Origin: Candidatus Cohnella colombiensis
GTDB taxonomy: Bacteria > Bacillota > Bacilli > Paenibacillales > Paenibacillaceae
NCBI GenBank assembly: GCA_029203125.1
Contig: CP119317.1
Coordinates: 2,356,001 to 2,420,000 of the forward strand
DNA: 64,000 nucleotides
Direction of reading: 5' to 3'
Positions 41,689-50,816 of this stretch are shown one piece after another. The notes beneath the pieces were generated by a model. It was not told the origin of the DNA and did no database searches. It saw only the letters and a program-made list of their open reading frames with translations. Numbering within the stretch: the first letter of the stretch is position 1; each line of letters begins with the position of its first letter. Both the position numbers and the translations under genes were made by a program.

Positions 41689-43323
41689 TTAACGCCTAGA
41701 ACTCTGTCTTTTATGGGATGATATCGATCTACGACGCGTTATAGATTTTTTCAATTTGTTCGATTTTTTTATTTTTTTAATCGTTCTCGTTTTCAATTTC
41801 GTAAATCGCTTTGACCCTAATGCGAGCTTCGAGTGTTTCCGCACACGTAGTCTTAGTCTCAATCTTAGCTTCGTCTTTCTTCTTCTTTTTCGGATAAGTG
41901 GTAGTCTGACCCGCCGCCTGCGAACAATACCTACACGCTGCCTGATTTGTTCTACTGAAGCGTTCATAGCAGGAGAGAGTAGTGCTGGTGATTTCAGAGC
42001 TACAGGGTCTAATGTCACAATGCTCGTTGCGATCACGGAATGCTGTGGTAGATTTTCTGCTGATTCGTTCAGACGTTCTTCCAGCTGAGCAGAATCCTCT
42101 ATATGCGGCGTGCCTTCTTCAAACGTTATACTATTCCTTTCCCGTACTGTACCCAATCTACTTCTTCTTAAAGACGAATCCCATACGACTTCTTCGATAA
42201 CATAGTCACCTGCAGGATATTTCTCAATGTCTTGCTGCAAGTCAGCTAATGCAGCTTTTTTACTCTCTTCCGTCGCAAGTACACGCAGCAATATCGCCTC
42301 GAGTTCTGTGTTCATGAATACGACCGGATCAAAAATCATTTCTTTGATATGCTTGTAAAATTCATTCGGAAAGCTCATGTCATTCAGCAGCAGCACAAAT
42401 GTTTCTCGATTGAGCGGATTTGCTTCATGATAAGCTTGAATCATCCCTCTAATCCATACGGTATCCCATACACCCATGTCATCCATCGTACTCGTAATTA
42501 ATTTACGCAAATCACGAATAGGGAAATCATAAGAGACACCATCCAAGTCAATGACCCATATCCCATCAGGACCCATCTGCCCATTAGACCATCCATAATC
42601 CTGATGTACTAATCCCCAATGAGGCTCTCCCTTACTTGTCATTAACTCGTAAGGGGAATCAATGAATCGTGCGTAAGCTTCGCGTGCCTGTTGTTCAAAC
42701 TGTTCAACTTCAGCTAGTAATCGTTCGCTGCCGATCGTTTCAGGATACGCTCTAGCTATATCTCGGAACCAGCCCATTTTCTCGATCATTTTAGCGTAAT
42801 GCTTCGGCCATTTATAAATTCGTGAAGATTTAGTCGCGGTCTCAGGAGGGATATAACCACGCGTATGGGCATGAAACTCACCTAATCCATACACTAGTGC
42901 CATTGCTCCCTCTAGATCGACCTTAGAAGCAGGGGTGAGCTCAATCCAGTCTGTCACAATCCAGAGCTTACCGCCTGCTTCTGTATAGATTTGTCCATTC
43001 TTCGTCTTAATAAGTGCAGGCACTCGCGCTCCCTGCTCCACCAAGTATTGCTGTGCGTACACACTGTACAAGCTTCGCCTTGGCTCACGATGCAACACCT
43101 TCAAGCTCCGAGGACCATGGTCGGTTTCGATGCGCCAGATCGCTCCACCTTTGTCCGGCTTAGAAGTAATCAGTGTCATTGAACTTACGCTCATCTCATA
43201 TTGCTCGATGACCCTCTGAGCAATCTCTTCAACTTCCGGTGGTATAAATTGTTCGCGATCGCCTCCGAGCGGTACCGTGACTTCGTCCTCCCACGGACCA
43301 ATACGATACTCCTCCAACGACAT
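41689..43323 (-). CDS. CotS-like spore coat protein with basic C-terminal tail
   Basis: A 544-residue protein. Residues about 50-345 form the CotS family aminoglycoside-phosphotransferase-like fold, with GLVHQDYGWSNGQMGP as the catalytic-loop equivalent and VIDLDGVSYDFPIRDL as the metal-site equivalent. After about residue 345 the chain leaves the family. The last 80-100 residues are almost all Arg, Lys, Leu and Ser (for example RKRRRKTKLRLRLRLRVRK and RRRSISSHKRQSSRR). ATG at 43323 is only two bases after GGGAGG; TTG two codons later has better spacing. The tail could bind acidic coat polymers or nucleic acid; that is inference. Confidence 0.85.
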   Translation of the reverse strand: MSLEEYRIGPWEDEVTVPLGGDREQFIPPEVEEIAQRVIEQYEMSVSSMTLITSKPDKGGAIWRIETDHGPRSLKVLHREPRRSLYSVYAQQYLVEQGARVPALIKTKNGQIYTEAGGKLWIVTDWIELTPASKVDLEGAMALVYGLGEFHAHTRGYIPPETATKSSRIYKWPKHYAKMIEKMGWFRDIARAYPETIGSERLLAEVEQFEQQAREAYARFIDSPYELMTSKGEPHWGLVHQDYGWSNGQMGPDGIWVIDLDGVSYDFPIRDLRKLITSTMDDMGVWDTVWIRGMIQAYHEANPLNRETFVLLLNDMSFPNEFYKHIKEMIFDPVVFMNTELEAILLRVLATEESKKAALADLQQDIEKYPAGDYVIEEVVWDSSLRRSRLGTVRERNSITFEEGTPHIEDSAQLEERLNESAENLPQHSVIATSIVTLDPVALKSPALLSPAMNASVEQIRQRVGIVRRRRVRLPLIRKRRRKTKLRLRLRLRVRKHSKLALGSKRFTKLKTRTIKKIKKSNKLKKSITRRRSISSHKRQSSRR

Positions 43324-43371
43324 CTCCTCCCACGTGGATTAATCTTATGCCTATGGATAGTATATGGAAGC

Positions 43372-44691
43372 CTACCTTGTAACGCTTGGGTACTCGCCGT
43401 TGTGACTTACACCGTAATACTCAAATCCTAATCTGATTAACAATTGACGATCCATTGCATTTCTACCATCAAAAAAAAGACGACCGTTCAAGCTAGCTTT
43501 GAGCTTACTCCAATCTGCCTTCACATAATCCGACCATTCTGTACAGAGGATTACAGCATCTGCTCCTGTCAATGCACCTTCAAGCGATTCGTACTGTGAA
43601 ACTTGATCTGTTAATAAGTTTGCAGGTAGCTTTGCCAGAGGATCATGAACACGAATTATCGCTTGCTTCGCTGACAAAGCTGGAATAAGAGTTAGCGCAG
43701 GAGCTTCACGTAAATCGTCTGTATTGGGCTTAAATGTAATTCCTAAAACTGCTACCGTCATTGCTGCAAAGGAAGAAACACGTTGTTCCCATTGTGATAG
43801 CACGTGGACAACCTGTGATCGATTGATTTTCGCAACTTGTTCCATTATCGATAACGTTAACCCATTACGATCAGCTGCATAAAGTAACGCATCAACATCC
43901 TTTGGAAAGCATGATCCCCCGTAACCAATGCCTGCCTTCAAGAATGAGTTGCCAATTCGCGGGTCGTAACCCATCCCTTGTGCAACATCAACAATACTCA
44001 CATCTAGCGGCTCACATAAACGAGCGAGTTCATTTATAAACGAAATTTTTGTCGCCAAAAAGGCATTCGAAGCATATTTAATCATGATAGCAGCCTGAGG
44101 TGTCGTTACGATAACCGGACAGCTTAACTTCGCATAAAGCTTTAATAATGTTGCTGTTGCCGCTTCTTCATCACTACCAATCACAATGCGATCAGGATTC
44201 ATTGCATCGGCTAACGCCGATCCTTCTCGGAGAAATTCTGGATTCATGATGATATCAAAGTTAACTGGAGTAGCTTGATTCATTACAATCCATTTTCGAA
44301 TATTTTCATTTGTTCCGACCGGAACTGTACTCTTCACGACGACTAGCTTATAAGCATCCATCGCTTGACCAATCCAGAGCGCCGCTTGTTGCACGTAGCT
44401 TAGATTAGCGCTGCCATCGCTATTCGAAGGAGTTCCTACACATAAGAAGATAACAGAATGATCTTGTATCGCTTGTAAGGGCTGTTCAGTAAACCGAATA
44501 CTCCCCTCAGCAATTTGCTTTGTAAGCAACTGCTTCATTCCATGTTCATAGAACGGAAGGTCGCCGCTGCGAAGCAAATTCAACTTCATCATATCCGGAT
44601 CAAAACCCGTTACCGTCCATCCTAATTCTGCGAAAGTTATCGCTGTCGTCAGCCCAACATATCCCATACCCATGATGAGAATATCACTCAT
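43372..44691 (-). CDS. UDP-glucose 6-dehydrogenase
   Basis: A 439-residue NAD-dependent enzyme that oxidises UDP-glucose to UDP-glucuronate in two steps. The NAD-binding loop is GMGYVGL (7-13), VKSTVPVGT is present, and the catalytic cysteine is in GYGGSCFPKD (about 260). Its ATG overlaps the stop of the upstream nucleotidyltransferase (ATGA). In B. subtilis a homologue, YtcA, lies next to the cotS region. It would supply an acidic sugar nucleotide for coat glycan. Confidence 0.93.
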   Translation of the reverse strand: MSDILIMGMGYVGLTTAITFAELGWTVTGFDPDMMKLNLLRSGDLPFYEHGMKQLLTKQIAEGSIRFTEQPLQAIQDHSVIFLCVGTPSNSDGSANLSYVQQAALWIGQAMDAYKLVVVKSTVPVGTNENIRKWIVMNQATPVNFDIIMNPEFLREGSALADAMNPDRIVIGSDEEAATATLLKLYAKLSCPVIVTTPQAAIMIKYASNAFLATKISFINELARLCEPLDVSIVDVAQGMGYDPRIGNSFLKAGIGYGGSCFPKDVDALLYAADRNGLTLSIMEQVAKINRSQVVHVLSQWEQRVSSFAAMTVAVLGITFKPNTDDLREAPALTLIPALSAKQAIIRVHDPLAKLPANLLTDQVSQYESLEGALTGADAVILCTEWSDYVKADWSKLKASLNGRLFFDGRNAMDRQLLIRLGFEYYGVSHNGEYPSVTR

Positions 44692-45671
44692 GAGAGCGCC
44701 TCTGTCTGCTTAAGGTAAGGCATGTACTCAGATCCTATAATCGCATTTTCGATCAGGGAATCTTCTCGAACCACATTTTCCGTAATAATACTGTCGCGAA
44801 CAATACAACGATCCAAGCAAACGTGAGCCCCAATCGAAGCATGAGGACCAATCGTACAATTGTTCAATACTGCACTTTCATCGATAACGACAGGTACGAT
44901 AATCCGATTGCCTCTTGAGTCTAAAAATTCATTTCGCCCTTCTATTCGATATAAGCGATCGAGCACCCATTGATTAGCCTGTAACCATCTATCAGGTCTG
45001 CCTACATCCGTATGCATCTGATAGGTTACTTCATAGGTAAGCGGGTACCCCTTATTCACTAACCACTTCAGCGCATCTATAATTTCGTACTCCCCACGCT
45101 CTGAAGGCACAATTTCATTGACCGCTTCAAAAACTCGCGAACTAAAAGCATATGCCCCTAACACCGCTAAGTTGGACTTCGGTTGACGAGGTTTTTCCTC
45201 TAAGCTGATAATCCGATTACGTTCAACTTCTGCGATCCCATATTCGTGTGGATTTGACACCTCACCTAGCAGAATGGAAGCGTCATAGTGGTGAAAGTCA
45301 ATTGCATCTTTCAACTGTGCGAGCGAATGTTCGATCATATTGTCACCCAGCAACAGCATAAAAGAATCTTTCTCAATAAAATCAGCGGCATGCTTTACAG
45401 CGTCTGCTATACCCTTCGGATAGCGCTGCTCCACATAATGAATGCACACACCCCATCGATCACCAGTACCGACTTGTTCCATGAACATTTGTCGAAATGC
45501 TGGTTTTATAACGATCCCAATTTCTTGAATCCCCAGCTGCACAAGTTTCTCGATACAATAGTGTACGATCGGTTTATTCGTAACCGGCAATAACACTTTT
45601 GGCTTCTTGAGAGAAAAGGGTTCAAGTCTGGTGCCGTTTCCCGCGCCAAGAATTAAGCCTTTCATCTGCAT
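44688..45671 (-). CDS. Sugar-1-phosphate nucleotidyltransferase (RmlA/StrD type)
   Basis: A 327-residue enzyme that makes a nucleotide sugar from a sugar-1-phosphate. The signature GAGNGTRLEPFSLKKPK covers residues 9-25, and the N-terminal catalytic domain runs to about 240. A left-handed beta-helix end (VVIDESAVLNNCTIGPHASI) resembles the long StrD/RmlA3 form. Glucose-1-phosphate thymidylyl- or uridylyl-transfer is likely; the nucleotide cannot be fixed by eye. First gene of the operon, coupled to the UDP-glucose dehydrogenase. Confidence 0.88.
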   Translation of the reverse strand: MQMKGLILGAGNGTRLEPFSLKKPKVLLPVTNKPIVHYCIEKLVQLGIQEIGIVIKPAFRQMFMEQVGTGDRWGVCIHYVEQRYPKGIADAVKHAADFIEKDSFMLLLGDNMIEHSLAQLKDAIDFHHYDASILLGEVSNPHEYGIAEVERNRIISLEEKPRQPKSNLAVLGAYAFSSRVFEAVNEIVPSERGEYEIIDALKWLVNKGYPLTYEVTYQMHTDVGRPDRWLQANQWVLDRLYRIEGRNEFLDSRGNRIIVPVVIDESAVLNNCTIGPHASIGAHVCLDRCIVRDSIITENVVREDSLIENAIIGSEYMPYLKQTEALS

Positions 45672-45728
45672 ACTCCCTTTTCTTATCGAAAAATCCCATT
45701 TTACACAGCCATTACAAATCAGTTTTTA

Positions 45729-45737
45729 TAAGCTATG
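45729..45737 (-). promoter_or_regulatory. Possible sigma-K -10 box of the coat glycan operon
   Basis: CATAGCTTA on the minus strand matches CATANNNTA exactly, about 60 bases before the nucleotidyltransferase ATG. The -35 position reads CA instead of AC, so the match is partial. Confidence 0.4.
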
Positions 45738-45812
45738 ACATGGAAGGCAAGCATGGAAGGGCGAGTATCAACCTTATGCAAAAAAGTGCCATATGTTTTT
45801 GTAATTCAAGCT

Positions 45813-45841
45813 AACATCCAGTTGCCCATCACCATAAGATA
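45813..45841 (+). promoter_or_regulatory. Sigma-K promoter of the acidic small protein gene
   Basis: AACA (45813-45816) contains AC at 45814-45815, then 17 bases, then CATAAGATA (45833-45841). This fits the sigma-K consensus mACm-N16-CATANNNTA without mismatch. The start codon is 51 bases further on. Confidence 0.65.
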
Positions 45842-45892
45842 AAGCAGTACCTATGTACAAAGTTAATGCACCTTGAAGGGTAGGGGAAATGA

Positions 45893-46147
45893 ATGGATAT
45901 CCTGTCGATCGTTCGACAATACCTCACCTCAGCAAATGAAGTTACTGAAGTTCAAGTGGAGTATAAAGATGGCAGTACGATGAAATACGTGTTTAGTGCG
46001 AAGAAGATGAATGAGGCAGTCAGGGAAGCAGCACTTCTTTCCCTATTCAATGATGTTGTATGGGAAGAGGTTGAGGAAGTTGAGGTTGAAATGAGTAACG
46101 GAGAAAAGGTTGAGATTGACCTTGATGACGAGGAGGATGAAGCTTGA
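45893..46147 (+). CDS. Small acidic protein of unknown function, likely sporulation gene
   Basis: An 84-residue protein, not recognised. AGGGG lies seven bases before the ATG. The N-terminal half is mixed (VTEVQVEYKDGSTMKYVFS). The C-terminal half is rich in Glu and Asp (EEVEEVEVEMSNGEKVEID, then DLDDEEDEA). The only promoter seen is of sigma-K type, and it is divergent from the coat glycan operon, so expression in the late mother cell is likely. No membrane helix or cysteine. Confidence 0.75.
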   Translation: MDILSIVRQYLTSANEVTEVQVEYKDGSTMKYVFSAKKMNEAVREAALLSLFNDVVWEEVEEVEVEMSNGEKVEIDLDDEEDEA

Positions 46148-46172
46148 TCGTAAATCCACAGCAACATTATAA

Positions 46173-46207
46173 AAGCGGGTAAGTCGCATATATCGACTTA
46201 CCCGCTT
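46173..46207. terminator. Bidirectional terminator
   Basis: AAGCGGGTAAGTCG and CGACTTACCCGCTT form a perfect 14-bp stem with a 7-base loop between the acidic protein gene and the deacetylase gene. The minus strand reads TTTTA after it. Confidence 0.85.
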
Positions 46208-46213
46208 AACTTA

Positions 46214-47638
46214 TTACCCGATTGTAGATTGGCTCTTTCGGTTTGGCCGACGAAGCGATTCTGTCTCATTCGCCCAATTGAGTAAAATATCGCGTGGCAT
46301 AATGAGCATCCGCGGACTGAGCGTTTGCCCCTTCTCACGAACCCGTTCATTCCCTGCCGGGTGTATGACTCGCATTAAAATTCGCAAGTAAATATTGGTC
46401 ATCCAGGAAAACAAGCCACGAGGGAGATCAAATGTTTGATAACCGAGCGATTCCGAGCCACGATGAATCATCGATACACCATATAGTGCAACCACTTTTT
46501 CCCCATTCGGCGCAGGACCTAATGCTCTCGCAAAATCAGGTAGTGCATGTTGCATCTCTCGAACAATTTTTATTCCAATCTGAAGCGGTGAGCGTGAGTT
46601 CATCCCAAGCTCAAATAGCTTCTCATTATCGAAATGTAGTTCCATTACATAATTGCCCGATCGTAAAGTCGTATCCCCTTCTAAATCAATCGGAGGACCT
46701 GCATATTTCCTTATTCGGTAGTTGAAGTAGCCTCGATCACCTACAGGCTTCAATCTGAACACGAGGTGAAATAACTTCTCATATAAAAGCCAGAAATATA
46801 CGACTACCTTCTTGAGCGGACCGATTGTTGGTTTATTATTTTTCACATGACTCACTTGAAGTTGGGCCTCTTTCCCCATGCGATCAGATGCAGCTATTTG
46901 CGAGCTCGCACGTTCTTTACGCATCTTCTTGCGGTGCTCTGTCAATTCAATCATTTGATCAATCCCTACAAAGCGATAACCTAATTGGTGACCATCTTGC
47001 AAAATGCGCTCAAGTGCTGCAATTGTATTTGCAGGTGCATCGCGATCCGCACCAAACGTCGAACCACAATCGTGAAGTAAAAAAACTTGTCCAGGCTTTA
47101 GCTTTCTACGCATCCGCTTGTACAATTTTTCGGCACCGATTTTTTGACGCCAATCTCCAAACATTGAAGTCCATAAAACGATTTGTAAATAGCCAAGGTT
47201 CGCATAGTCAAAAACGTTCATAATACCCCAAGGCGGGCGATAATACATCGGTCTCGTTCCCGTAATGTCTTTGATGACATCTGACGTTTTGTGAATTGAA
47301 CGTTTGACCGTTTTGGGCCGCATTAACCAATTAGAGTGATGCACATAATTATGAATGCCTAAAACATGGCCCTCTTCATGGATTCGAGCTACAATTTCAG
47401 GGTATCGTTCCGCATTTTCCCCAACGACGAAAAACGTCGCCTTCACATCATGCTCCTTCAATAAATCAAGCAGCTTCGGTGTATAGAGCGGATCTGGACC
47501 ATCATCAAATGTCAGCGCGATCTCGCGATCTGTCTTTCCTTTTAAAAACACTCTAAACCCGAAAATACGGCTAATTATCGCGGGTAAAAAAGCGTAAAAA
47601 GTTAAAAAATAAAAACCTAGAACAAGAATAAGCTCCAT
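46214..47638 (-). CDS. Polysaccharide deacetylase with extra C-terminal domain
   Basis: A 474-residue protein. An N-terminal membrane anchor (about 1-24) precedes a NodB domain: TFDDGPD (43-49), HNYVHHSN (metal histidines), RPPWG, and LLHDCG. It removes acetyl or similar groups from a surface polysaccharide such as peptidoglycan or chitin-like polymer. A second domain of about 180 residues (VVYFWLLYEKLFHLVFRLK onward) resembles the uncharacterised YkoP family of Bacillus and has no assigned role. Monocistronic; terminator follows. Confidence 0.9.
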   Translation of the reverse strand: MELILVLGFYFLTFYAFLPAIISRIFGFRVFLKGKTDREIALTFDDGPDPLYTPKLLDLLKEHDVKATFFVVGENAERYPEIVARIHEEGHVLGIHNYVHHSNWLMRPKTVKRSIHKTSDVIKDITGTRPMYYRPPWGIMNVFDYANLGYLQIVLWTSMFGDWRQKIGAEKLYKRMRRKLKPGQVFLLHDCGSTFGADRDAPANTIAALERILQDGHQLGYRFVGIDQMIELTEHRKKMRKERASSQIAASDRMGKEAQLQVSHVKNNKPTIGPLKKVVVYFWLLYEKLFHLVFRLKPVGDRGYFNYRIRKYAGPPIDLEGDTTLRSGNYVMELHFDNEKLFELGMNSRSPLQIGIKIVREMQHALPDFARALGPAPNGEKVVALYGVSMIHRGSESLGYQTFDLPRGLFSWMTNIYLRILMRVIHPAGNERVREKGQTLSPRMLIMPRDILLNWANETESLRRPNRKSQSTIG

Positions 47639-47794
47639 GCCTTCCCCACCATCTATCTTGCTTGAATTATTAAGTGAACGTAAAAAACCTTCATACTATT
47701 TTAACATAGGTCCGGTTCAAATAGTCAGGGTGTAGGCATCTTTTTTGAAATCATGTACAATAGCATCATTAAGTACCTAGGAGTGGGACACTCG

Positions 47795-48934
47795 ATGATA
47801 ACCTTGTATCAGAAATATTGGCGAACCGCTTTTGATCTTTTTATGATTTTTTTAACCGTATGGCTAGTGATGTACGTATTCAGCTATCTTTACAACCTTG
47901 CAACACCTGTGTTTTTGTCTCTCATTATTTTCTGGATCATCGAACCCCTAGCTAAACTTCTCAACAGAATAGGAATACGAAAATCGATTGCGTCTGCGAT
48001 TAGCGTGCTTTTGTTTACACTCCTATTGCTAGCTATATTTGCCATTCTTGGATACATCTTTACCCAACAAATCACCCAGCTTGTATATAACCTGCCTCAA
48101 TATCAAGAAATGCTGCAAGATAAGATTACTGGGATTACTGATGACTTGAAAAATCAAATCAATTCGATGCCACCAGACGTAGCAGAAAAGCTGAACGGCA
48201 CAGTCGCATTCGTTACTGATCTTGGTACAAAATGGGCTGTCAATTTCCTGAATTGGTTAATTGCCTTTTTCACATCCATTTCTTCCTTCGTCATTAATTT
48301 CTCCATAGCGATTATTCTTGCTTATTTTTTAAGTATTGAAATCGACACGTGGAAAAAGATCGGTAAAGACCGTATGCCGAAGACGTTTAAAATCGCTTTT
48401 GACTTTTTGCGCAACAACGTTTTCAGAGGAATCGGTGCTTACATAAAAGCGCAAGGAATTCTCATCAGCATCACTTTCCTCATCATATTCATCACTTTAC
48501 TTGCGCTAAACGTCAACAACGCCTTCTCCATCGCCTTGCTTGCGGGAATATTTGATATACTTCCATTGCTCGGTGTGAATACGCTGTTCATTCCCTGGGT
48601 AATTTATTTGTTCTTCACAGGAGATACGAACTTGGCTTGGTGGCTAACAGGACTGTTACTTGTCGTTATGATCGCTAGACAGCTCCTAGAGCCTAGAATT
48701 ACCGGACAAACAATTGGTGTTTCTGCCTTCACGATGCTCGTCTTCATGGTTGTATCGTTGTCTATATTCGGTATCGCAGGGCTTATACTAGCGCCAATAT
48801 TAATGATCTTAATGAAAGCTCTATATGATCAAGGCTACTTCCATAAGTGGATCCGCTTCCCTAAGGACGAATTCAATGTAGCACCACTCGCTCCTGACAA
48901 CCCTATTCCCCCTGAAGACGGAGCAGCTTCATAA
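47795..48934 (+). CDS. AI-2E family (YtvI-like) membrane protein
   Basis: A 379-residue polytopic membrane protein of the AI-2E transporter family, with seven to eight helices. The conserved segment GAYIKAQGILISITFLIIF and FDILPLLGVNTLFIPWVIY are present. The frame opens earlier (47753) but the ATG at 47795 follows AGGAG and starts the usual MITLYQKYWRTAFD. The family exports small molecules or ions; B. subtilis YtvI has sporulation-related context. Its 3' end overlaps the convergent penicillin-binding protein gene by 32 bases. Confidence 0.88.
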   Translation: MITLYQKYWRTAFDLFMIFLTVWLVMYVFSYLYNLATPVFLSLIIFWIIEPLAKLLNRIGIRKSIASAISVLLFTLLLLAIFAILGYIFTQQITQLVYNLPQYQEMLQDKITGITDDLKNQINSMPPDVAEKLNGTVAFVTDLGTKWAVNFLNWLIAFFTSISSFVINFSIAIILAYFLSIEIDTWKKIGKDRMPKTFKIAFDFLRNNVFRGIGAYIKAQGILISITFLIIFITLLALNVNNAFSIALLAGIFDILPLLGVNTLFIPWVIYLFFTGDTNLAWWLTGLLLVVMIARQLLEPRITGQTIGVSAFTMLVFMVVSLSIFGIAGLILAPILMILMKALYDQGYFHKWIRFPKDEFNVAPLAPDNPIPPEDGAAS

Positions 48935-50702
48935 TATCACCGAACAACTCGGTTGCTCGATTTCGCATACCGTCAGACTGATCTTCGATTAATACAGCAA
49001 CTGCATATCGTGCAATGCCTTTCGCAGGCCCGTAACCGACAAACCATTGGTCGTTACGGGCCTGAAGCTTACCAGCGAGTTCTGCAGTGCCCGATTTGCC
49101 TGCTAGCGGCCACACAGAAGCTACTAAAGCATGCTTCGCAGTACCTTCATGCACAACTGCCGTCATCCCCTCACGTATCGTAGCAGCAGTTCTTGCCGTA
49201 ATATGTCCATAGGTCGATGTTGCATCTTGTACAGCAAGCTTTTTCATTACGCTCCCATTCTCATACCGTATTTCACTAACAATTCTAGGTGCTCTAACAT
49301 GACCGTCATGAATAATGGATACGACCATGTTTGCCGCTTGAAGAGGGGTTACCCGCACATCTCGTTGACCGATTCCGCTTCCTGCTCGTACGCCACCATC
49401 CTGTGCATTTTTTTTATTCGTGAAAATCTTGCCTGCTTCTTCCTCGCCTAATAGCTGTAGCGGTTTGCCGTCGATGAACTTATCCGTACGCCAACCAATT
49501 TCCCTTCCGAGTCCTAGACGGTCCCCTGTAATTTGTAGCCATGCAGGATCCATCCGCTCTGCCAGTTCCGCGAATACGACGTTGCACGACTTCGCATACG
49601 CTTCCTTTAACGATAATCGACCGTGACCACCTGGCTTCCAGCATTTGAGTCCGTATTTTGCATATTCACCTTTACATATGAAGCGCTCATCCCATGTCGT
49701 TACACCCGACTCTAATGCAGCGGCTAATGTAACGGTTTTAAAGATCGAGCCTGGCGGAGCTGCAGTAATCGCATGATTGCGCTCATCAGAGCCAATCTTC
49801 CCTATAGAATAGGGATCGAATTGAGGTAATGACACCATTGCAATAACGTCTGCGTTAGTCGTATCTAGAACAACTACAGCTCCCTTTTGGATGCTTTTTG
49901 ATTGCAGGAGCTTCTCAATCGACATTTGCACATCCAGATCGATTGTCGTAATAATTTGGACTGGATAATAGCCATTGTCCTCACGATTTACCCGCAGTCC
50001 TATTCCCTCGAGGGGCTGTCGCTTCGCATCCGTCGTCTGATAAACCTTAGTCTCGCCAATTCCACGCAAAATGCGATCAAGAGACCGTTCTAATCCTGCA
50101 CCACCGATCATGCTATTCAGAGCTAAAGCTTCTTCTGATCGTTGCAGATCGTTCATTAGTTGAAGACGTTCTGGATGCTGTGAAATGTAGCCGATCGCAT
50201 GTAGTGGCGTAAACGAAGAGGGGTATCTATTCACGTAAGGGAGTACTGCGACACCAGTCAATCCAGCGTCATTGACAGCTTGAATTTGTGTATCCGTTAG
50301 TTGTACCGCTGCTTTCGATAGTGCCGACTTCCAGGGAGCAGGCTCTCGTAAATTTGCGAGCCAAGCTTCAAATTGATTGGCCTTCACACCTAATATCGCT
50401 GCAACTCGCTCTATTGATTGCTGAGAACCTCTCGCAGCACCATCGATCGGAAAGGCAACTAAGCTTTGCACTGTCTCTCCCGTTAGCAGTCGTCCGTTTC
50501 GATCTCTAAATTGTCCTCGTCCCGGGTCGATGATTAAACCATCTGAGCGCTGTGTAATCGCTTCAGTTACCAATGAAGCGCCTACCGTTCGAGCGCCACC
50601 TAATGCAAGCTGCAACCACGCTATCTTGCCACCCTCTATCGCTAACAGCGTTGCAATGAAGATTAGAACATGAAACGCTCGTAATGCCCTCTTTCGATTC
50701 AT
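48903..50702 (-). CDS. Class B penicillin-binding protein (transpeptidase, PbpI-like)
   Basis: A 599-residue membrane-anchored transpeptidase. A membrane helix is near residues 8-30. Active-site motifs are S~319 in PPGSIFKTVTLA (SxxK), SCNVVFAEL (SxN) and KSGTAEL (KTG variant, ~539). The open frame continues 145 codons upstream through the tyrS leader on the other strand; the ATG at 50702 follows AGGAGG by nine bases and is the real start. B. subtilis pbpI (yrrR) lies in the same yrr neighbourhood. The N-terminal domain lacks a second catalytic site, so it is class B. Confidence 0.9.
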   Translation of the reverse strand: MNRKRALRAFHVLIFIATLLAIEGGKIAWLQLALGGARTVGASLVTEAITQRSDGLIIDPGRGQFRDRNGRLLTGETVQSLVAFPIDGAARGSQQSIERVAAILGVKANQFEAWLANLREPAPWKSALSKAAVQLTDTQIQAVNDAGLTGVAVLPYVNRYPSSFTPLHAIGYISQHPERLQLMNDLQRSEEALALNSMIGGAGLERSLDRILRGIGETKVYQTTDAKRQPLEGIGLRVNREDNGYYPVQIITTIDLDVQMSIEKLLQSKSIQKGAVVVLDTTNADVIAMVSLPQFDPYSIGKIGSDERNHAITAAPPGSIFKTVTLAAALESGVTTWDERFICKGEYAKYGLKCWKPGGHGRLSLKEAYAKSCNVVFAELAERMDPAWLQITGDRLGLGREIGWRTDKFIDGKPLQLLGEEEAGKIFTNKKNAQDGGVRAGSGIGQRDVRVTPLQAANMVVSIIHDGHVRAPRIVSEIRYENGSVMKKLAVQDATSTYGHITARTAATIREGMTAVVHEGTAKHALVASVWPLAGKSGTAELAGKLQARNDQWFVGYGPAKGIARYAVAVLIEDQSDGMRNRATELFGDIMKLLRLQGE

Positions 50703-50785
50703 ATCTTGCAGCCTCCTGGATATGATTCTACGCATCCAAGTATGCCCTTCCTGCACTAAATCAGTCGGAGCCTGATATAATTGAT

Positions 50786-50814
50786 TTGACACTTTCAACT
50801 GAACATGGTAAAAA
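50786..50814 (+). promoter_or_regulatory. Sigma-A promoter of tyrS leader
   Basis: TTGACA (50786-50791), 17 bases, TAAAAA (50809-50814; TAAAAAT in context). Confidence 0.7.
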
Positions 50815-50816
50815 TG

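Noticed and set aside
45952..46167. 71-codon Ser-rich frame antisense to the acidic protein
   Set aside because: Ser/Thr richness is the complement of the Glu/Asp codons; no start signal.
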